A stretch of DNA of 50,951 nt from an uncultured Clostridia bacterium (GCA_947165135.1 CAMUZE010000009.1:1-50951), one strand, 5' to 3'. Positions 25,661-34,790 are shown, counted from the first letter of the stretch. The notes: generated from the sequence alone by a model not told the origin. Translations and numbers: made by a program.

Positions 25661-27031
25661 GTGGTTAAAAGAAGACTTAAAATTAGACCAGTATTAGTAA
25701 CACTAAATATTTTAGTGTTACTTATTATTGTGGGATTTTATTCTTTTAGACTAGTTAAATATTATTTAAAAGAAAATGGTAATAAAGATAATAAAGAAGG
25801 TACATTATTAGTAGACGCTTTAATCAAAAAGCAAAGTTATGTTGATTTAACAAAAGGTCTTGTTTTTGATGAAAAAGAAGAGGTTTATAGATACATTGGT
25901 AATATAGATGATAATTATTTATTATATTCAGGCAATATATATAGAATTGTAAGTATAGACTCTGAATATAATATTAAAGCTGTATCTGAAAAGTCACTAA
26001 CTAATATGTATTCTGGACTTGAAAAAGGATATAATTCTTCATATATTAATAAATGGCTAAATTCTACTGATGAAAAGAATAGTGGAATTTTTGAAAATAA
26101 TTTACATAATCCCGAATTATTGTTTAATACAACTATTTGTGATGATGTTATAAGTGATATAACAAATATAACTTGTGAAGAAGAAAACATGGATAATAAG
26201 TTTGGAATATTATCTTTGTATGATTATGCTAAAAGTGGTGGAAAAAGTGGATATTTAAATAATGGTGAAGATTTCTTTGTAAACACACTAAATGAAGAAA
26301 ATAATATCTACTATATTACTTCTACTGGGGAAGTTAGTAGTACTGAACTTACTACTAAAATGTTTGGTGTAAGACCAGTTATTACTATTAGTGGAGATGT
26401 TAATTTAATTAAAGGAATAGGTACATTAAATAGTCCTTATGTAATAGAGGAAAATGAAATAAATATATTAAATGATTTATATGTTGGAGATATTATTGAG
26501 TTTTCTAATAACAAATTTATAGTAATAGATAATAGTTCTGATAATGTTAAAGTTGCTTCAGTTGAATCATTAAAAGATGAAGAAGGAAATGAATTATTAC
26601 AAAAATTTGGTGGCTCTAGTAGTACATATTCAAATAATAAAAATACTATTGGTTACTATTTAAATAATGAATATTATAAATCACTTAAAAATAATGATCT
26701 AATTGTTAAATCAAAATGGAATACTGGAAAATTATCCTTAGATAATTTAGATTATACAAGTATCTATTCAAATAATGTATCATTAAATATTGGAATGCTT
26801 ACATTAGGAGATATGTATATAAGTGATGTTAAAAATGTATTTACGATATTAAGAGGAATTGAAGAAGATAAAATAATTTATGTTATAAATAGTGATGGTG
26901 TTATTTATGGAGACTTTATATCTGAAAGTTATGGTATAAGACCTGCCTTCTATTTAAAAGGAGATACCTCTATAGAAAGTGGAGAAGGCACTCTTGATAG
27001 CCCATATAAACTAGGAGTTAATAATGAATAA
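25661..27031 (+). CDS. Membrane-anchored protein with two tandem extracellular modules
   Basis: 456 residues from a GTG start behind a weak GGGG SD. One N-terminal membrane helix (about 11-34) leaves about 415 residues outside. These form two related modules: both carry an opening strand set (VYRYIGNIDDNYLLYSGNIYRIV; VGDIIEFSNNKFIVI) and close with GVRPVITISGD...GTLNSPYVI and GIRPAFYLKGD...GTLDSPYKL. This resembles DUF6273-type domains of gut Firmicutes. No catalytic motif is evident; binding or scaffolding is more likely. It overlaps the glycosidase gene by eight bases, so the two are probably translated together. Confidence 0.7.
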   Translation: MVKRRLKIRPVLVTLNILVLLIIVGFYSFRLVKYYLKENGNKDNKEGTLLVDALIKKQSYVDLTKGLVFDEKEEVYRYIGNIDDNYLLYSGNIYRIVSIDSEYNIKAVSEKSLTNMYSGLEKGYNSSYINKWLNSTDEKNSGIFENNLHNPELLFNTTICDDVISDITNITCEEENMDNKFGILSLYDYAKSGGKSGYLNNGEDFFVNTLNEENNIYYITSTGEVSSTELTTKMFGVRPVITISGDVNLIKGIGTLNSPYVIEENEINILNDLYVGDIIEFSNNKFIVIDNSSDNVKVASVESLKDEEGNELLQKFGGSSSTYSNNKNTIGYYLNNEYYKSLKNNDLIVKSKWNTGKLSLDNLDYTSIYSNNVSLNIGMLTLGDMYISDVKNVFTILRGIEEDKIIYVINSDGVIYGDFISESYGIRPAFYLKGDTSIESGEGTLDSPYKLGVNNE

Positions 27032-28058
27032 AGAGAAGAAGGAAAAGAAAAGCAAATTTAGTATATTCTTAATTATAGTTGATATTCTTGCTATAGTTTG
27101 TTTTTTTGTTGCTTATGGTCCTTTTTCATTTTTTAGAGATTGGTTTGTAACTACTTCAATGACAACAATGACTCATAGATATTTTGCATATGTATTATAT
27201 AGTCAAGATATGATTGATGAAGTCCTTGATAATAATAAAATAATTGAATCTGAAGATCCAACAGATACTTCTAAAATTAGTTTCAATGCTAATGTAGATA
27301 CCGGAACTTATGAATCAATTTATGAAGAACAAGTCTTGAAAAGAGATGAAGGAAATGATATATATAAAGTAGTAGATATTAAAGGGAAATCTTGGAATGG
27401 TAAGATGGTAGTTGTATATGATCCGTCTAAATTAAAACTAATATTTTCTAAAAAGTATGGGGGTTCTGGAGAATATCTATCAACTATGGCTAAAAATAAT
27501 AATGCACTTGTTGCGATGAATGCATCTGGTGTATATCATCCAAATGGCCAAAATAGAGTTACTGGTACTGCTATATTAAATGGGAAAGTATATGCAACTG
27601 GTAAAAAAATAAACAAAGGTGGAGGACTTATTGGCTTTACAAAAGACAATATCTTAATGCTTACTAAGAAAAGTGCAAAAGAAGCTATTGCAGATGGAAT
27701 GGATAGAGCTGTAGAATTTGGTCCATTCTTAATAGTTAATGGTAAAATGGCATCATTTAAAGGAAATGGTGGATGGGGTATTGCTAATAGAAGTGCAATA
27801 GGTCAAAGACAAGATGGAATAGTACTTTTAATGGCTATTAATGGAAGAAGTTCTAAGTCAATTGGTATTTCAATGAAAGAATTAGCTGAAGTATTTCAAA
27901 AATATAAAGCATATAATGCTGCCAATTTAGATGGTGGAGGAAGTAGTGCATTATATGCAGTAGTTAATGGAAAAGGATCACTTATTAATAATCCAGTAGG
28001 ATATGGATATAGTGGTGAAAGATATTTACCAAATGCTTGGATGGTTTTACCAGAATAG
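27024..28058 (+). CDS. Membrane-anchored phosphodiester glycosidase (NAGPA family)
   Basis: 344 residues: one N-terminal membrane helix (about 14-36), a linker, then a NAGPA/DUF2233 domain (about 120-344). Typical motifs are ALVAMNASGVYHPNG, RSAIGQRQDGIVLL and NLDGGGSSAL (about 301-310). The family's founding member, the human uncovering enzyme, removes GlcNAc from a phosphodiester; bacterial members are often annotated as exopolysaccharide proteins. Outside the cell it could cleave or rearrange sugar-phosphate diesters of a wall polymer. Its place directly after the CotH, VTC and DUF4956 genes links phosphate polymer chemistry and glycan chemistry in one operon. Confidence 0.88.
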   Translation: MNKEKKEKKSKFSIFLIIVDILAIVCFFVAYGPFSFFRDWFVTTSMTTMTHRYFAYVLYSQDMIDEVLDNNKIIESEDPTDTSKISFNANVDTGTYESIYEEQVLKRDEGNDIYKVVDIKGKSWNGKMVVVYDPSKLKLIFSKKYGGSGEYLSTMAKNNNALVAMNASGVYHPNGQNRVTGTAILNGKVYATGKKINKGGGLIGFTKDNILMLTKKSAKEAIADGMDRAVEFGPFLIVNGKMASFKGNGGWGIANRSAIGQRQDGIVLLMAINGRSSKSIGISMKELAEVFQKYKAYNAANLDGGGSSALYAVVNGKGSLINNPVGYGYSGERYLPNAWMVLPE

Positions 28059-28066
28059 GAGGAATA

Positions 28067-28624
28067 ATGAACGTAGAATTTAGAAATCCAACAATTTATT
28101 TAATCGCAGGAAAAGCAAGACATGGAAAAGATACATTTTCTAATTACTTAAAAGAAGCATATGAAGAGAAAGGTAAGAAAGTCATTATTACTCAACTTTC
28201 TAAGTATATTAAATATTATGCTCGTGAAATGACTGGATGGGATTTGAGTGAAGAAAATAAACCAAGAGAATTATTACAGCTTTTAGGAACAAATGTTATT
28301 CGTGAACAATTAAAAAAAGAAGATTTATTTATAAGTAGATTAAAAGATGATATTGAAATATTTAGTTATTTCTATGATGCGATAATTGTAAGTGATGTTA
28401 GATTAAAAAAAGAAATAGAAGATTTAAGAAAATATTTTCCAAATTTAACAGCTATTAGAGTATTTAGACCAAACTTTGATAATGGTCTTACACCTGAACA
28501 AAAAATGCATAAAACTGAAATTGATTTAGATGATTATGATAAATTTGATATAGAAATAACAAATATAACATTAGAGGATTTAAAAGAAAAAGCAAGAAAT
28601 GTATACATGAATAAAGAAGGGTAG
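28067..28624 (+). CDS. P-loop kinase, deoxynucleoside monophosphate kinase-like
   Basis: 185 residues; ATG 28067 is chosen because TAGGAGG precedes it. Walker A is GKARHGKDT (15-23), a form typical of dNMP kinases and related nucleotide kinases. It continues with QLSKYIK, RELLQLLGTNVIRE and VSDVRLKKEI, and HKTEIDLDDYDKFDIEI near the end. It would phosphorylate a nucleoside monophosphate in the cytosol. It is eight bases after the glycosidase gene and ten before pgk, so co-transcribed with both. The exact substrate cannot be told; a general AAA-type ATPase is less likely. Confidence 0.78.
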   Translation: MNVEFRNPTIYLIAGKARHGKDTFSNYLKEAYEEKGKKVIITQLSKYIKYYAREMTGWDLSEENKPRELLQLLGTNVIREQLKKEDLFISRLKDDIEIFSYFYDAIIVSDVRLKKEIEDLRKYFPNLTAIRVFRPNFDNGLTPEQKMHKTEIDLDDYDKFDIEITNITLEDLKEKARNVYMNKEG

Positions 28625-28634
28625 GTATAAAAAA

Positions 28635-29783
28635 ATGGAAAGCATTAAAAATGTAAATGTAAATGGTAAGAAAGTGTTAGTTAGAGTTGATTTTAATGTA
28701 CCAATAAAAAATAATGTGATTCAAGATGATACTAGAATAGTTGGTGCATTAAAAACAATTAAGTATTTAGTTGATAACAAAGCTAAAGTAATATTATTAT
28801 CACATTTAGGTAGAGTTGAATCTCAAGAAGATAAAGATAAGAATACTTTAGAACCTGTTGCTAAACATTTATCAACATTAATTGATACCCCAGTATATTT
28901 TGTTCCAATCACAAGAGGAGACATGTTGGAAGGAACAATAAATAATATGTCAGATGGCGAAGTATTAATAGTAGAAAATACAAGATATGAAGACTATCCT
29001 AAAAAGATGGAAAGTTCTTGTGATGAAGCATTATCTAAATATTGGGCAGGTCTTGCCGATATATTTGTATTAGATGCTTTCGGTAGTGCACATAGATGTC
29101 ATGCATCAACATATGGTATATCTAAATTTTTACCATCTTATTCTGGTTTCTTAGTTGATGAAGAAATGGAAATGTTAAATAAGGCAATGCATGAAAAGAA
29201 AACATTAATATTAGGTGGAAGTAAAGTAGATGATAAATTAGGAGTAATTGATAATTTAGTTAATACTTCTGATGCAATACTTCTTGGTGGAGCGATGTGC
29301 TTTACGTTCTTAAAATCACAGAATTTAAATGTTGGTAAAAGTATTGTAAGTGAAGAGAAATTAGAATACTGTAAAAACCTTTTAGATTCACATGGTGATA
29401 AGATTCATCTACCTATAGATATAGTTACACAAAATGGAGTAAAAAATATTAATGAAATAGAAGCAAATGATATTGGTTATGATATCGGACCTGAAACAAT
29501 TAAAGAATATGAAAAAATATTAGATAAAAGTAAATTTGTTCTTTGGAATGGACCTTTAGGAATGTATGAAGATGAAAAATATGAAAATGGTACTAAAGAA
29601 CTAATGTCATATTTAAATAAGAATAATATTACGACAATGTTAGCAGGTGGAGATATAACAAGTGCTGCCAAAAAATTTGGAATTACTTTTAAATATATAT
29701 CTACTGGTGGAGGTTCTACCCTTGAATACCTAGAGGGCAAGAAATTTAAGACTTTAGAGAGATTAAATGGGGATAAACAATAA
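28635..29783 (+). CDS. pgk: Phosphoglycerate kinase
   Basis: 382 residues, slightly shorter than the usual ~395. It transfers phosphate from 1,3-bisphosphoglycerate to ADP. Motifs: VRVDFNVP, LSHLGR, VLDAFGSAHR, GGSKVDDKLGVI (usually GGAKVSDKI), LWNGPLGMYE, AGGDITSAA and STGGGSTLEYLEG. These small substitutions mark a divergent but functional-looking enzyme. Last gene of the CotH-VTC operon, followed by a strong terminator, and not next to gap, its usual neighbour. The ATP it forms is the substrate of the VTC polymerase encoded in the same transcript. Confidence 0.95.
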   Translation: MESIKNVNVNGKKVLVRVDFNVPIKNNVIQDDTRIVGALKTIKYLVDNKAKVILLSHLGRVESQEDKDKNTLEPVAKHLSTLIDTPVYFVPITRGDMLEGTINNMSDGEVLIVENTRYEDYPKKMESSCDEALSKYWAGLADIFVLDAFGSAHRCHASTYGISKFLPSYSGFLVDEEMEMLNKAMHEKKTLILGGSKVDDKLGVIDNLVNTSDAILLGGAMCFTFLKSQNLNVGKSIVSEEKLEYCKNLLDSHGDKIHLPIDIVTQNGVKNINEIEANDIGYDIGPETIKEYEKILDKSKFVLWNGPLGMYEDEKYENGTKELMSYLNKNNITTMLAGGDITSAAKKFGITFKYISTGGGSTLEYLEGKKFKTLERLNGDKQ

Positions 29784-29807
29784 AAGAAAGAAAAAATCTT
29801 TCTTTTT
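29782..29807 (+). terminator. Terminator of the CotH-VTC-pgk operon
   Basis: 10-bp stem AAAAGAAAGA/TCTTTCTTTT (29782-29791 with 29797-29806), A5 loop, T run. It overlaps the pgk stop codon. Confidence 0.9.
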
Positions 29808-29832
29808 ATTTGATAAAAATAATAATTTATGA

Positions 29833-29853
29833 TATGATTTTAACGATAGGAAG
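29833..29853 (+). promoter_or_regulatory. -10 and SD of the cadherin-like protein gene
   Basis: TATGAT at 29833-29838, predicted start near 29845, SD TAGGAAG at 29847-29853, ATG at 29862. Confidence 0.45.
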
Positions 29854-29861
29854 TTGATATT

Positions 29862-31154
29862 ATGCTTAATAAAAAAATTAATTATTTATTAGTTATTATT
29901 TTTTCAATTTTTTTATTTCCAATGTATGTATTTGCTAGTGGAAGTATAAGTGTGAATAAAAGTTCTATTAATATAGAAGAAGGTAAAACTACTACTTTTA
30001 AAATAACAGCAACTAATGCATCTGGAAAAGTTACAATTTCTACTGATGATTCTGAAATAGCTAGTGTTGATAAAACTAGCGAAAATATAGACAATGAAAC
30101 ACTAAAAGTAACTGTAACAGGTAATAGGATTGGAACAACTAAAATTACTGTTGAGTTTGTAGATTTTGTATCAACTGATGGAGATGAATTAAGTGGTTCT
30201 AAAACTATAGATGTTAAAGTTACTGGTCCCAAATCATCTGTAAACAATTTAACTGCCTTAAAAATAAATGGAGTAAGTGTTACAGGATTTTCATCATCTA
30301 AGACATCATATGAATATTCAACTGAAAATAGTTCAATTGAAATAAGCGCTGAAAAAGAAGATCCTAATAGTACTGTTAGTGGGACTGGAACTAAAAAAGT
30401 GGGTTTTGGAAGTAATAAATATAGTATCAAAGTTACAGCAGAAAATGGTAATGTTAAAACATATACATTAACAGTTAATAGAAAAGATACTAGAGATACT
30501 AATAATAATTTAAAAGATATTAAGATAGATGGTGTTGTATTAAGTGGATTTGTATCTACCAAAACAGATTATACAATTACAAGTGAAGCAAGTTCTGTTA
30601 ATATTACTGCAACAACTGATAGTACACTTGCAAAGGTGAGTGGAACTGGAACAAAAACTATTAAAGAAGGAAGTAATAAATTTAGTATTAAGGTTACTGC
30701 AGAAAATGAAGAAACAAAAACATATACTTTAACCATTAACAAAGGAAAAGTAGAAGAAACAAAAAAAGACGATACAAAAGTTACATATACATTAGAATAT
30801 GATGAAGATAGTTTACAATATTGCCCAAAAGGAACTATTGCAACAATTACTACTGATGAAAATCAGCCTTGGGGAAAATTATGTGAAGCTAAAAGAGAAG
30901 GTTATGTATTTAATGGTTGGTATACAAAAGAAATAGGCGGTACTTTAATTAATGAAACTGTATTAGCAGTAGAAGACATTAAAGCATATGCTCATTGGAG
31001 CGAAGAAATAGTTAAAAAAGTAACTGAATGCAATTGTAGTGCATCAAGTAAGATTAAATCAAGTATATTGATTCTAACTGGAATTCTATCATTTGCATTA
31101 GGTGTTGTATTGACCTTTATGTTTGGTAAAAAATTCATAAAAAATGAAGACTAA
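29862..31154 (+). CDS. Secreted, C-terminally anchored Ig/cadherin-like/InlB-like protein
   Basis: 430 residues. Signal peptide (about 1-26), a Big2-type Ig-like domain (about 27-120), then two cadherin-like beta-sandwich modules (about 125-205 and 215-295) sharing VSGTGTKK or VSGTGTKT and FSIKVTAEN. One InlB/Listeria-Bacteroides-like repeat follows (about 305-380, GYVFNGWYTKEIGGTL), then CNC and a C-terminal membrane helix (about 402-424) with a short positively charged tail. So it spans from the membrane outwards by its C-terminus. Likely an adhesin or cell-envelope structural protein. The InlB-like module relates it to the giant protein at the window start. Confidence 0.82.
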   Translation: MLNKKINYLLVIIFSIFLFPMYVFASGSISVNKSSINIEEGKTTTFKITATNASGKVTISTDDSEIASVDKTSENIDNETLKVTVTGNRIGTTKITVEFVDFVSTDGDELSGSKTIDVKVTGPKSSVNNLTALKINGVSVTGFSSSKTSYEYSTENSSIEISAEKEDPNSTVSGTGTKKVGFGSNKYSIKVTAENGNVKTYTLTVNRKDTRDTNNNLKDIKIDGVVLSGFVSTKTDYTITSEASSVNITATTDSTLAKVSGTGTKTIKEGSNKFSIKVTAENEETKTYTLTINKGKVEETKKDDTKVTYTLEYDEDSLQYCPKGTIATITTDENQPWGKLCEAKREGYVFNGWYTKEIGGTLINETVLAVEDIKAYAHWSEEIVKKVTECNCSASSKIKSSILILTGILSFALGVVLTFMFGKKFIKNED

Positions 31155-31181
31155 AAAATGAATAGAGATATTCATTTTTTT
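31153..31181 (+). terminator. Terminator of the cadherin-like protein gene
   Basis: 12-bp stem (31153-31164 with 31169-31180), GAGA loop, T run. It overlaps the stop codon. Confidence 0.92.
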
Positions 31182-31205
31182 GTTGTATAAATTTTTATAA
31201 AATAC

Positions 31206-31222
31206 TATAATTATTGTAGGAG
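31206..31222 (+). promoter_or_regulatory. -10 and SD of the FN3 protein gene
   Basis: TATAAT at 31206-31211 and SD TAGGAG at 31217-31222. The predicted start (about 31218) falls within the SD. Confidence 0.5.
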
Positions 31223-31230
31223 TGTGATTT

Positions 31231-34200
31231 ATGAAAAAAACGTTTAAAAAAGCATTTATTTTGTTCATGTGTTTATTTGCATTTATGATAAGCACGAAAG
31301 CTGAAACATTTGATGAGGTGGTTGACAAAATTATACAAGATGGAGTCAAAGTTGACATGACGCATTATGATAGAAGTAGCTTGAGTAGTGCTGTTTATAC
31401 TGAAATAAATAACATATTTATGCCACTTACAAATCCAATGTCTTCTGCAAGTGTGGGTAAGTGTACAGAAGAGTATTGTTCAGTATATTTTGACTATTAT
31501 GATGAAGGAACTGGCAATCATTCTGGTAGAGAAGCAACTGTACCAATTAAATTCTATGGTTTATATTTAGAACAAGAATTTTTCTTCCTTAATGTTGGAG
31601 AAGAGGTAACACTTAAATACAAATATCTAGATAAAAATTTACATGCAGAAAGTATAACATTAGATCAAGTATATGAAGGATATAGTAGTGAAGAAAACAC
31701 TAATGTACAAATTAATGGTTTAAAAGTAAAACCATTGAAAAAAGGAATTTTTATTGTTAATCTTCAATTTAATGATAGTGAAGATAACTGGTATCATCTT
31801 GAAGCAAAAATAGTATGTGGAGCACAAGATGTAATCGACAGTAAACTTTCAAATTTAACTAAGTTTACTTCTGATGTATCTGGGAATAATTATATGGGAC
31901 ATATTGGAGCTACAGAAGCAAATTTAATTGAATATGTATTCCCAGATTTCTATTCTTATGAGACAGATACTCAAACTGCGTGTGTTAGCGATGATAATTG
32001 TGAAAATAATTTAGTATATAATATTGACTTTAAAATGATAATAGATGGTCATGAATACACATTTAAAAAGAATAACGTAGCAGTTACTGAGGTTGGATTT
32101 GTGTTCAATGAATATAATTCAGAATTTGATTTGGGTGAAAATGAAACACATCAAATTGATTATACACCTTATTCTAAAAGTGTAGTTTGGAGTACACTAG
32201 ATCCATCAGTTGCAACAGTATCTCAAAGTGGTTTATTAACTGCAGTAGGAGATGGAGCAACACTAATAAAGATAAATTATGGTGGAACTCAAAATAGATA
32301 TGTTATTGTTAGAGTAAGAACAAGCGCTGATACAGTTAAAAAACATTTACAATCAATCAAGAATAGTATCATAGCTAAGAACTCAAAATTATCTATCAAA
32401 ACAGTAAAAACAATTGATAAAGAATATCTATATGATTTTGCAGCCAATGTAATCTATGATTTGTTTGAAGAATTTGAGGATGTAGATAATATTACATATG
32501 CAACGGATTTTTCTGATGATTATTCAACAATAACTGTAAAAATGGGATATGGATTCTTTTGGGAGTTGGATGATACTTTTGAATATACAAGTTATTGCAG
32601 ATATTCTGATGAAGTTGATGGATTAGATTGTGGAGTTGAATTTACTCTCCCAATTGAATTTGAAGATGATAGGCCAGGCTTTGATAGTACTTTAGAAAAT
32701 AAAGCAAAGTCACTCTTAAATAAACTAGATTTTTCTAAAGAATACCCATCATATTTAAATAAAACAATTGATGATTATTTAGATTATAAAACTGATGAAG
32801 AAAGATTCGAAGCATTCTTTGATGCATTTATGGAAGGAGCTAACTTAAATGGCTTAATTCCTAATAATGATGGTTTTGAATTAAGACTTGATCAAAGAGC
32901 AGGTGGCATGGATTATGGTGCTGCAGTAGCAGCAGGATATGCATGTATATATAAGAATGATGTATTATATGCAGTTTCACAAGATCCATTATATATAAAA
33001 CAAGTAATGCAAGTACCAAGACCTGCTAGTAATACTGAAAGTGCAATACTTAGTTCAATTGAAAGCGCTACTAAGAAAGCACTAAATATGAGTAATGCTA
33101 CTATAAAAGCATCAAAAACTAATGAAGCAAATGTTTATAAAATCAAAATCACTGTTAGTGGTGGAACTGCTGAAGGTATGAGCAGTGGAGCATTAAATGT
33201 AACACCTACATTATTATCAGTAACACCATTAAGTAGTGGTGATAAATCAATTGAATTAAAAACATATATTGAATATGTTGAACCAGATGATGTTGAAGTT
33301 AATTCAATCGTAGTAACTGGAATAGTTGAACCAAGAGATGGAGCAACTCCAGCGACAGCAAATGTAAAAATCTCAACTACTGGAATAACAACAAAAGAAG
33401 TAAGATGGATAGAAGAAGGAACTGGAAAAGTATTAACTAGTTCAGATAAATTTGTAGCTAAAAAGAAATATATATTAATAGTAGTATTCGAACCAAATAC
33501 AGGCTATGTAATGGCAGAAAATATCGGAGAAGATAAGATTACATCTAACGTAAGATATCTAATGGGAGAATATGTAAAAGAAGGACCAGATGTAAGATTA
33601 TATTATGAAGCAAAAGAAAAGGAAATACCTGCTGTAGCAATTGCGCCAACTTTGAGTGTTTCTAACGGAAATGATAATACAATTAATCTAAGTTGGAACA
33701 AAGTAGAGAATGCAGAAGGATTTAAGGTATTAAGAAGTGATAAGAAGACAGGAAAATACAAAGAAATTGCTGATGTAATAGGAAATGAATATATTAATAC
33801 CGAATTAACTTATGGAAAAACATATTACTATAAAGTAACTGCATATAATAATAAGGGAAGTAAAACATCAAGTATAGTAAGTGGAAAAGCATATCCAAAT
33901 AAAGTAGAGAACTTAAAAGTCGTAAGTGCTGGAACAAACAATGTAAAACTATCATGGGATAAGGTAAGTGTAACAGGATATGAAGTATATATGGGAAGTA
34001 AAAAAGTAAGCACAATAACAAAGAATGGAACACTTACATATAATAAAACGAAGTTAAAAGCAAATACAACTTATAAGTTTAAAGTAAGAGCATATAAGAA
34101 AGTAGGAAGCAAAAAGATATATGGACCATATAGTGAAGTAATAAGCGTAAAAACAGCACCAAATAAACCAAGTATAAGCTTAAGTACAAAAGATTATAAA

Positions 34201-34707
34201 ACACTAAATGTAAAATTAAAAAGTGTAAAAGGTGCAACAAAGTATGTAATAGAAATGAGCACAGACAAGAAGACATATGCTGTAGTGGAAGAACTTGGTG
34301 CAAGCGGAACATATGCAAAGACAGATTTAACCCCAGGTAAGACATATTACTTTAGAGCAAAAGTATGTAATAGTAATAATTATTGTAGTGGATACTCAAA
34401 AGTAGTAAGTAAGAAAGTAGTACCAGCAACACCAACAATGAGTGTAAGTAGTAGTATTACAAAAGAAGTACTAATAAAAGTAAATGCTCAAGAAGGAGCA
34501 GTAGGATACGAAATCTATAGAAGCACAAAGAAGAATAAAGGATATAAGAAAGTAACAACATTAACAAGTGAAGATGAAGTACTAGAATATATAGATGCAA
34601 CAGCTAAAAGAAAAACATACTACTATAAAGTAAGAACATATGTATTAAATGGAACAACATCTGTATATAGTTCATATAGTTCAGTTAAAAAGATTAAAAG
34701 TAAATAA
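31231..34707 (+). CDS. Large secreted Big2/fibronectin type III protein
   Basis: 1,158 residues. Signal peptide (about 1-25, STKAETF). A long, mostly unrecognised N-terminal region (about 26-780) includes one Big2-like domain (about 310-350, VVWSTLDPSVATVSQSG). Four FN3-like modules follow (about 803-890, 895-985, 988-1068, 1072-1158), each with a Trp- or Ile-centred first strand and KTYYYKV-type endings. No LPXTG motif or C-terminal helix is present, so it is either released or held non-covalently. The FN3 part has a simplified codon set (AGT, ACA, GTA, AAA) like bases 1-1640, unlike its own N-terminal part. Probably a surface or matrix protein; no enzyme motif seen. Confidence 0.8.
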   Translation: MKKTFKKAFILFMCLFAFMISTKAETFDEVVDKIIQDGVKVDMTHYDRSSLSSAVYTEINNIFMPLTNPMSSASVGKCTEEYCSVYFDYYDEGTGNHSGREATVPIKFYGLYLEQEFFFLNVGEEVTLKYKYLDKNLHAESITLDQVYEGYSSEENTNVQINGLKVKPLKKGIFIVNLQFNDSEDNWYHLEAKIVCGAQDVIDSKLSNLTKFTSDVSGNNYMGHIGATEANLIEYVFPDFYSYETDTQTACVSDDNCENNLVYNIDFKMIIDGHEYTFKKNNVAVTEVGFVFNEYNSEFDLGENETHQIDYTPYSKSVVWSTLDPSVATVSQSGLLTAVGDGATLIKINYGGTQNRYVIVRVRTSADTVKKHLQSIKNSIIAKNSKLSIKTVKTIDKEYLYDFAANVIYDLFEEFEDVDNITYATDFSDDYSTITVKMGYGFFWELDDTFEYTSYCRYSDEVDGLDCGVEFTLPIEFEDDRPGFDSTLENKAKSLLNKLDFSKEYPSYLNKTIDDYLDYKTDEERFEAFFDAFMEGANLNGLIPNNDGFELRLDQRAGGMDYGAAVAAGYACIYKNDVLYAVSQDPLYIKQVMQVPRPASNTESAILSSIESATKKALNMSNATIKASKTNEANVYKIKITVSGGTAEGMSSGALNVTPTLLSVTPLSSGDKSIELKTYIEYVEPDDVEVNSIVVTGIVEPRDGATPATANVKISTTGITTKEVRWIEEGTGKVLTSSDKFVAKKKYILIVVFEPNTGYVMAENIGEDKITSNVRYLMGEYVKEGPDVRLYYEAKEKEIPAVAIAPTLSVSNGNDNTINLSWNKVENAEGFKVLRSDKKTGKYKEIADVIGNEYINTELTYGKTYYYKVTAYNNKGSKTSSIVSGKAYPNKVENLKVVSAGTNNVKLSWDKVSVTGYEVYMGSKKVSTITKNGTLTYNKTKLKANTTYKFKVRAYKKVGSKKIYGPYSEVISVKTAPNKPSISLSTKDYKTLNVKLKSVKGATKYVIEMSTDKKTYAVVEELGASGTYAKTDLTPGKTYYFRAKVCNSNNYCSGYSKVVSKKVVPATPTMSVSSSITKEVLIKVNAQEGAVGYEIYRSTKKNKGYKKVTTLTSEDEVLEYIDATAKRKTYYYKVRTYVLNGTTSVYSSYSSVKKIKSK

Positions 34708-34730
34708 GGATTGATATTTCAATCCTTTTT
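34706..34730 (+). terminator. Terminator of the FN3 protein gene
   Basis: 9-bp stem AAGGATTGA/TCAATCCTT (34706-34714 with 34719-34727), TATT loop, T run. It overlaps the stop codon. Confidence 0.92.
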
Positions 34731-34746
34731 ATTTTGCGACAAAATA
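34730..34746 (+). promoter_or_regulatory. Perfect palindrome resembling a Spo0A box
   Basis: TATTTTG-CGA-CAAAATA is a perfect 7+3+7 inverted repeat. Its lower strand reads TTTTGTCGCAAAA, six of seven matches to the 0A box TGTCGAA. It lies about 60 bases upstream of the likely spo0A -10, suggesting autoregulation. Confidence 0.5.
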
Positions 34747-34790
34747 TTACATTTTCATACAATTAATTACAATAATTTGTGTAGAAATAT

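Noticed and set aside
29882-30562. Minus-strand open frame of 226 codons
   Set aside because: Complement of the cadherin-like protein gene; Val/Leu/Ser-rich shadow composition and no start signals.
31231-34707. Sortase anchoring of the secreted proteins
   Set aside because: No LPXTG-like motif with following helix and basic tail in any of the large secreted proteins. Only the 430-residue protein has a C-terminal helix, without the motif.
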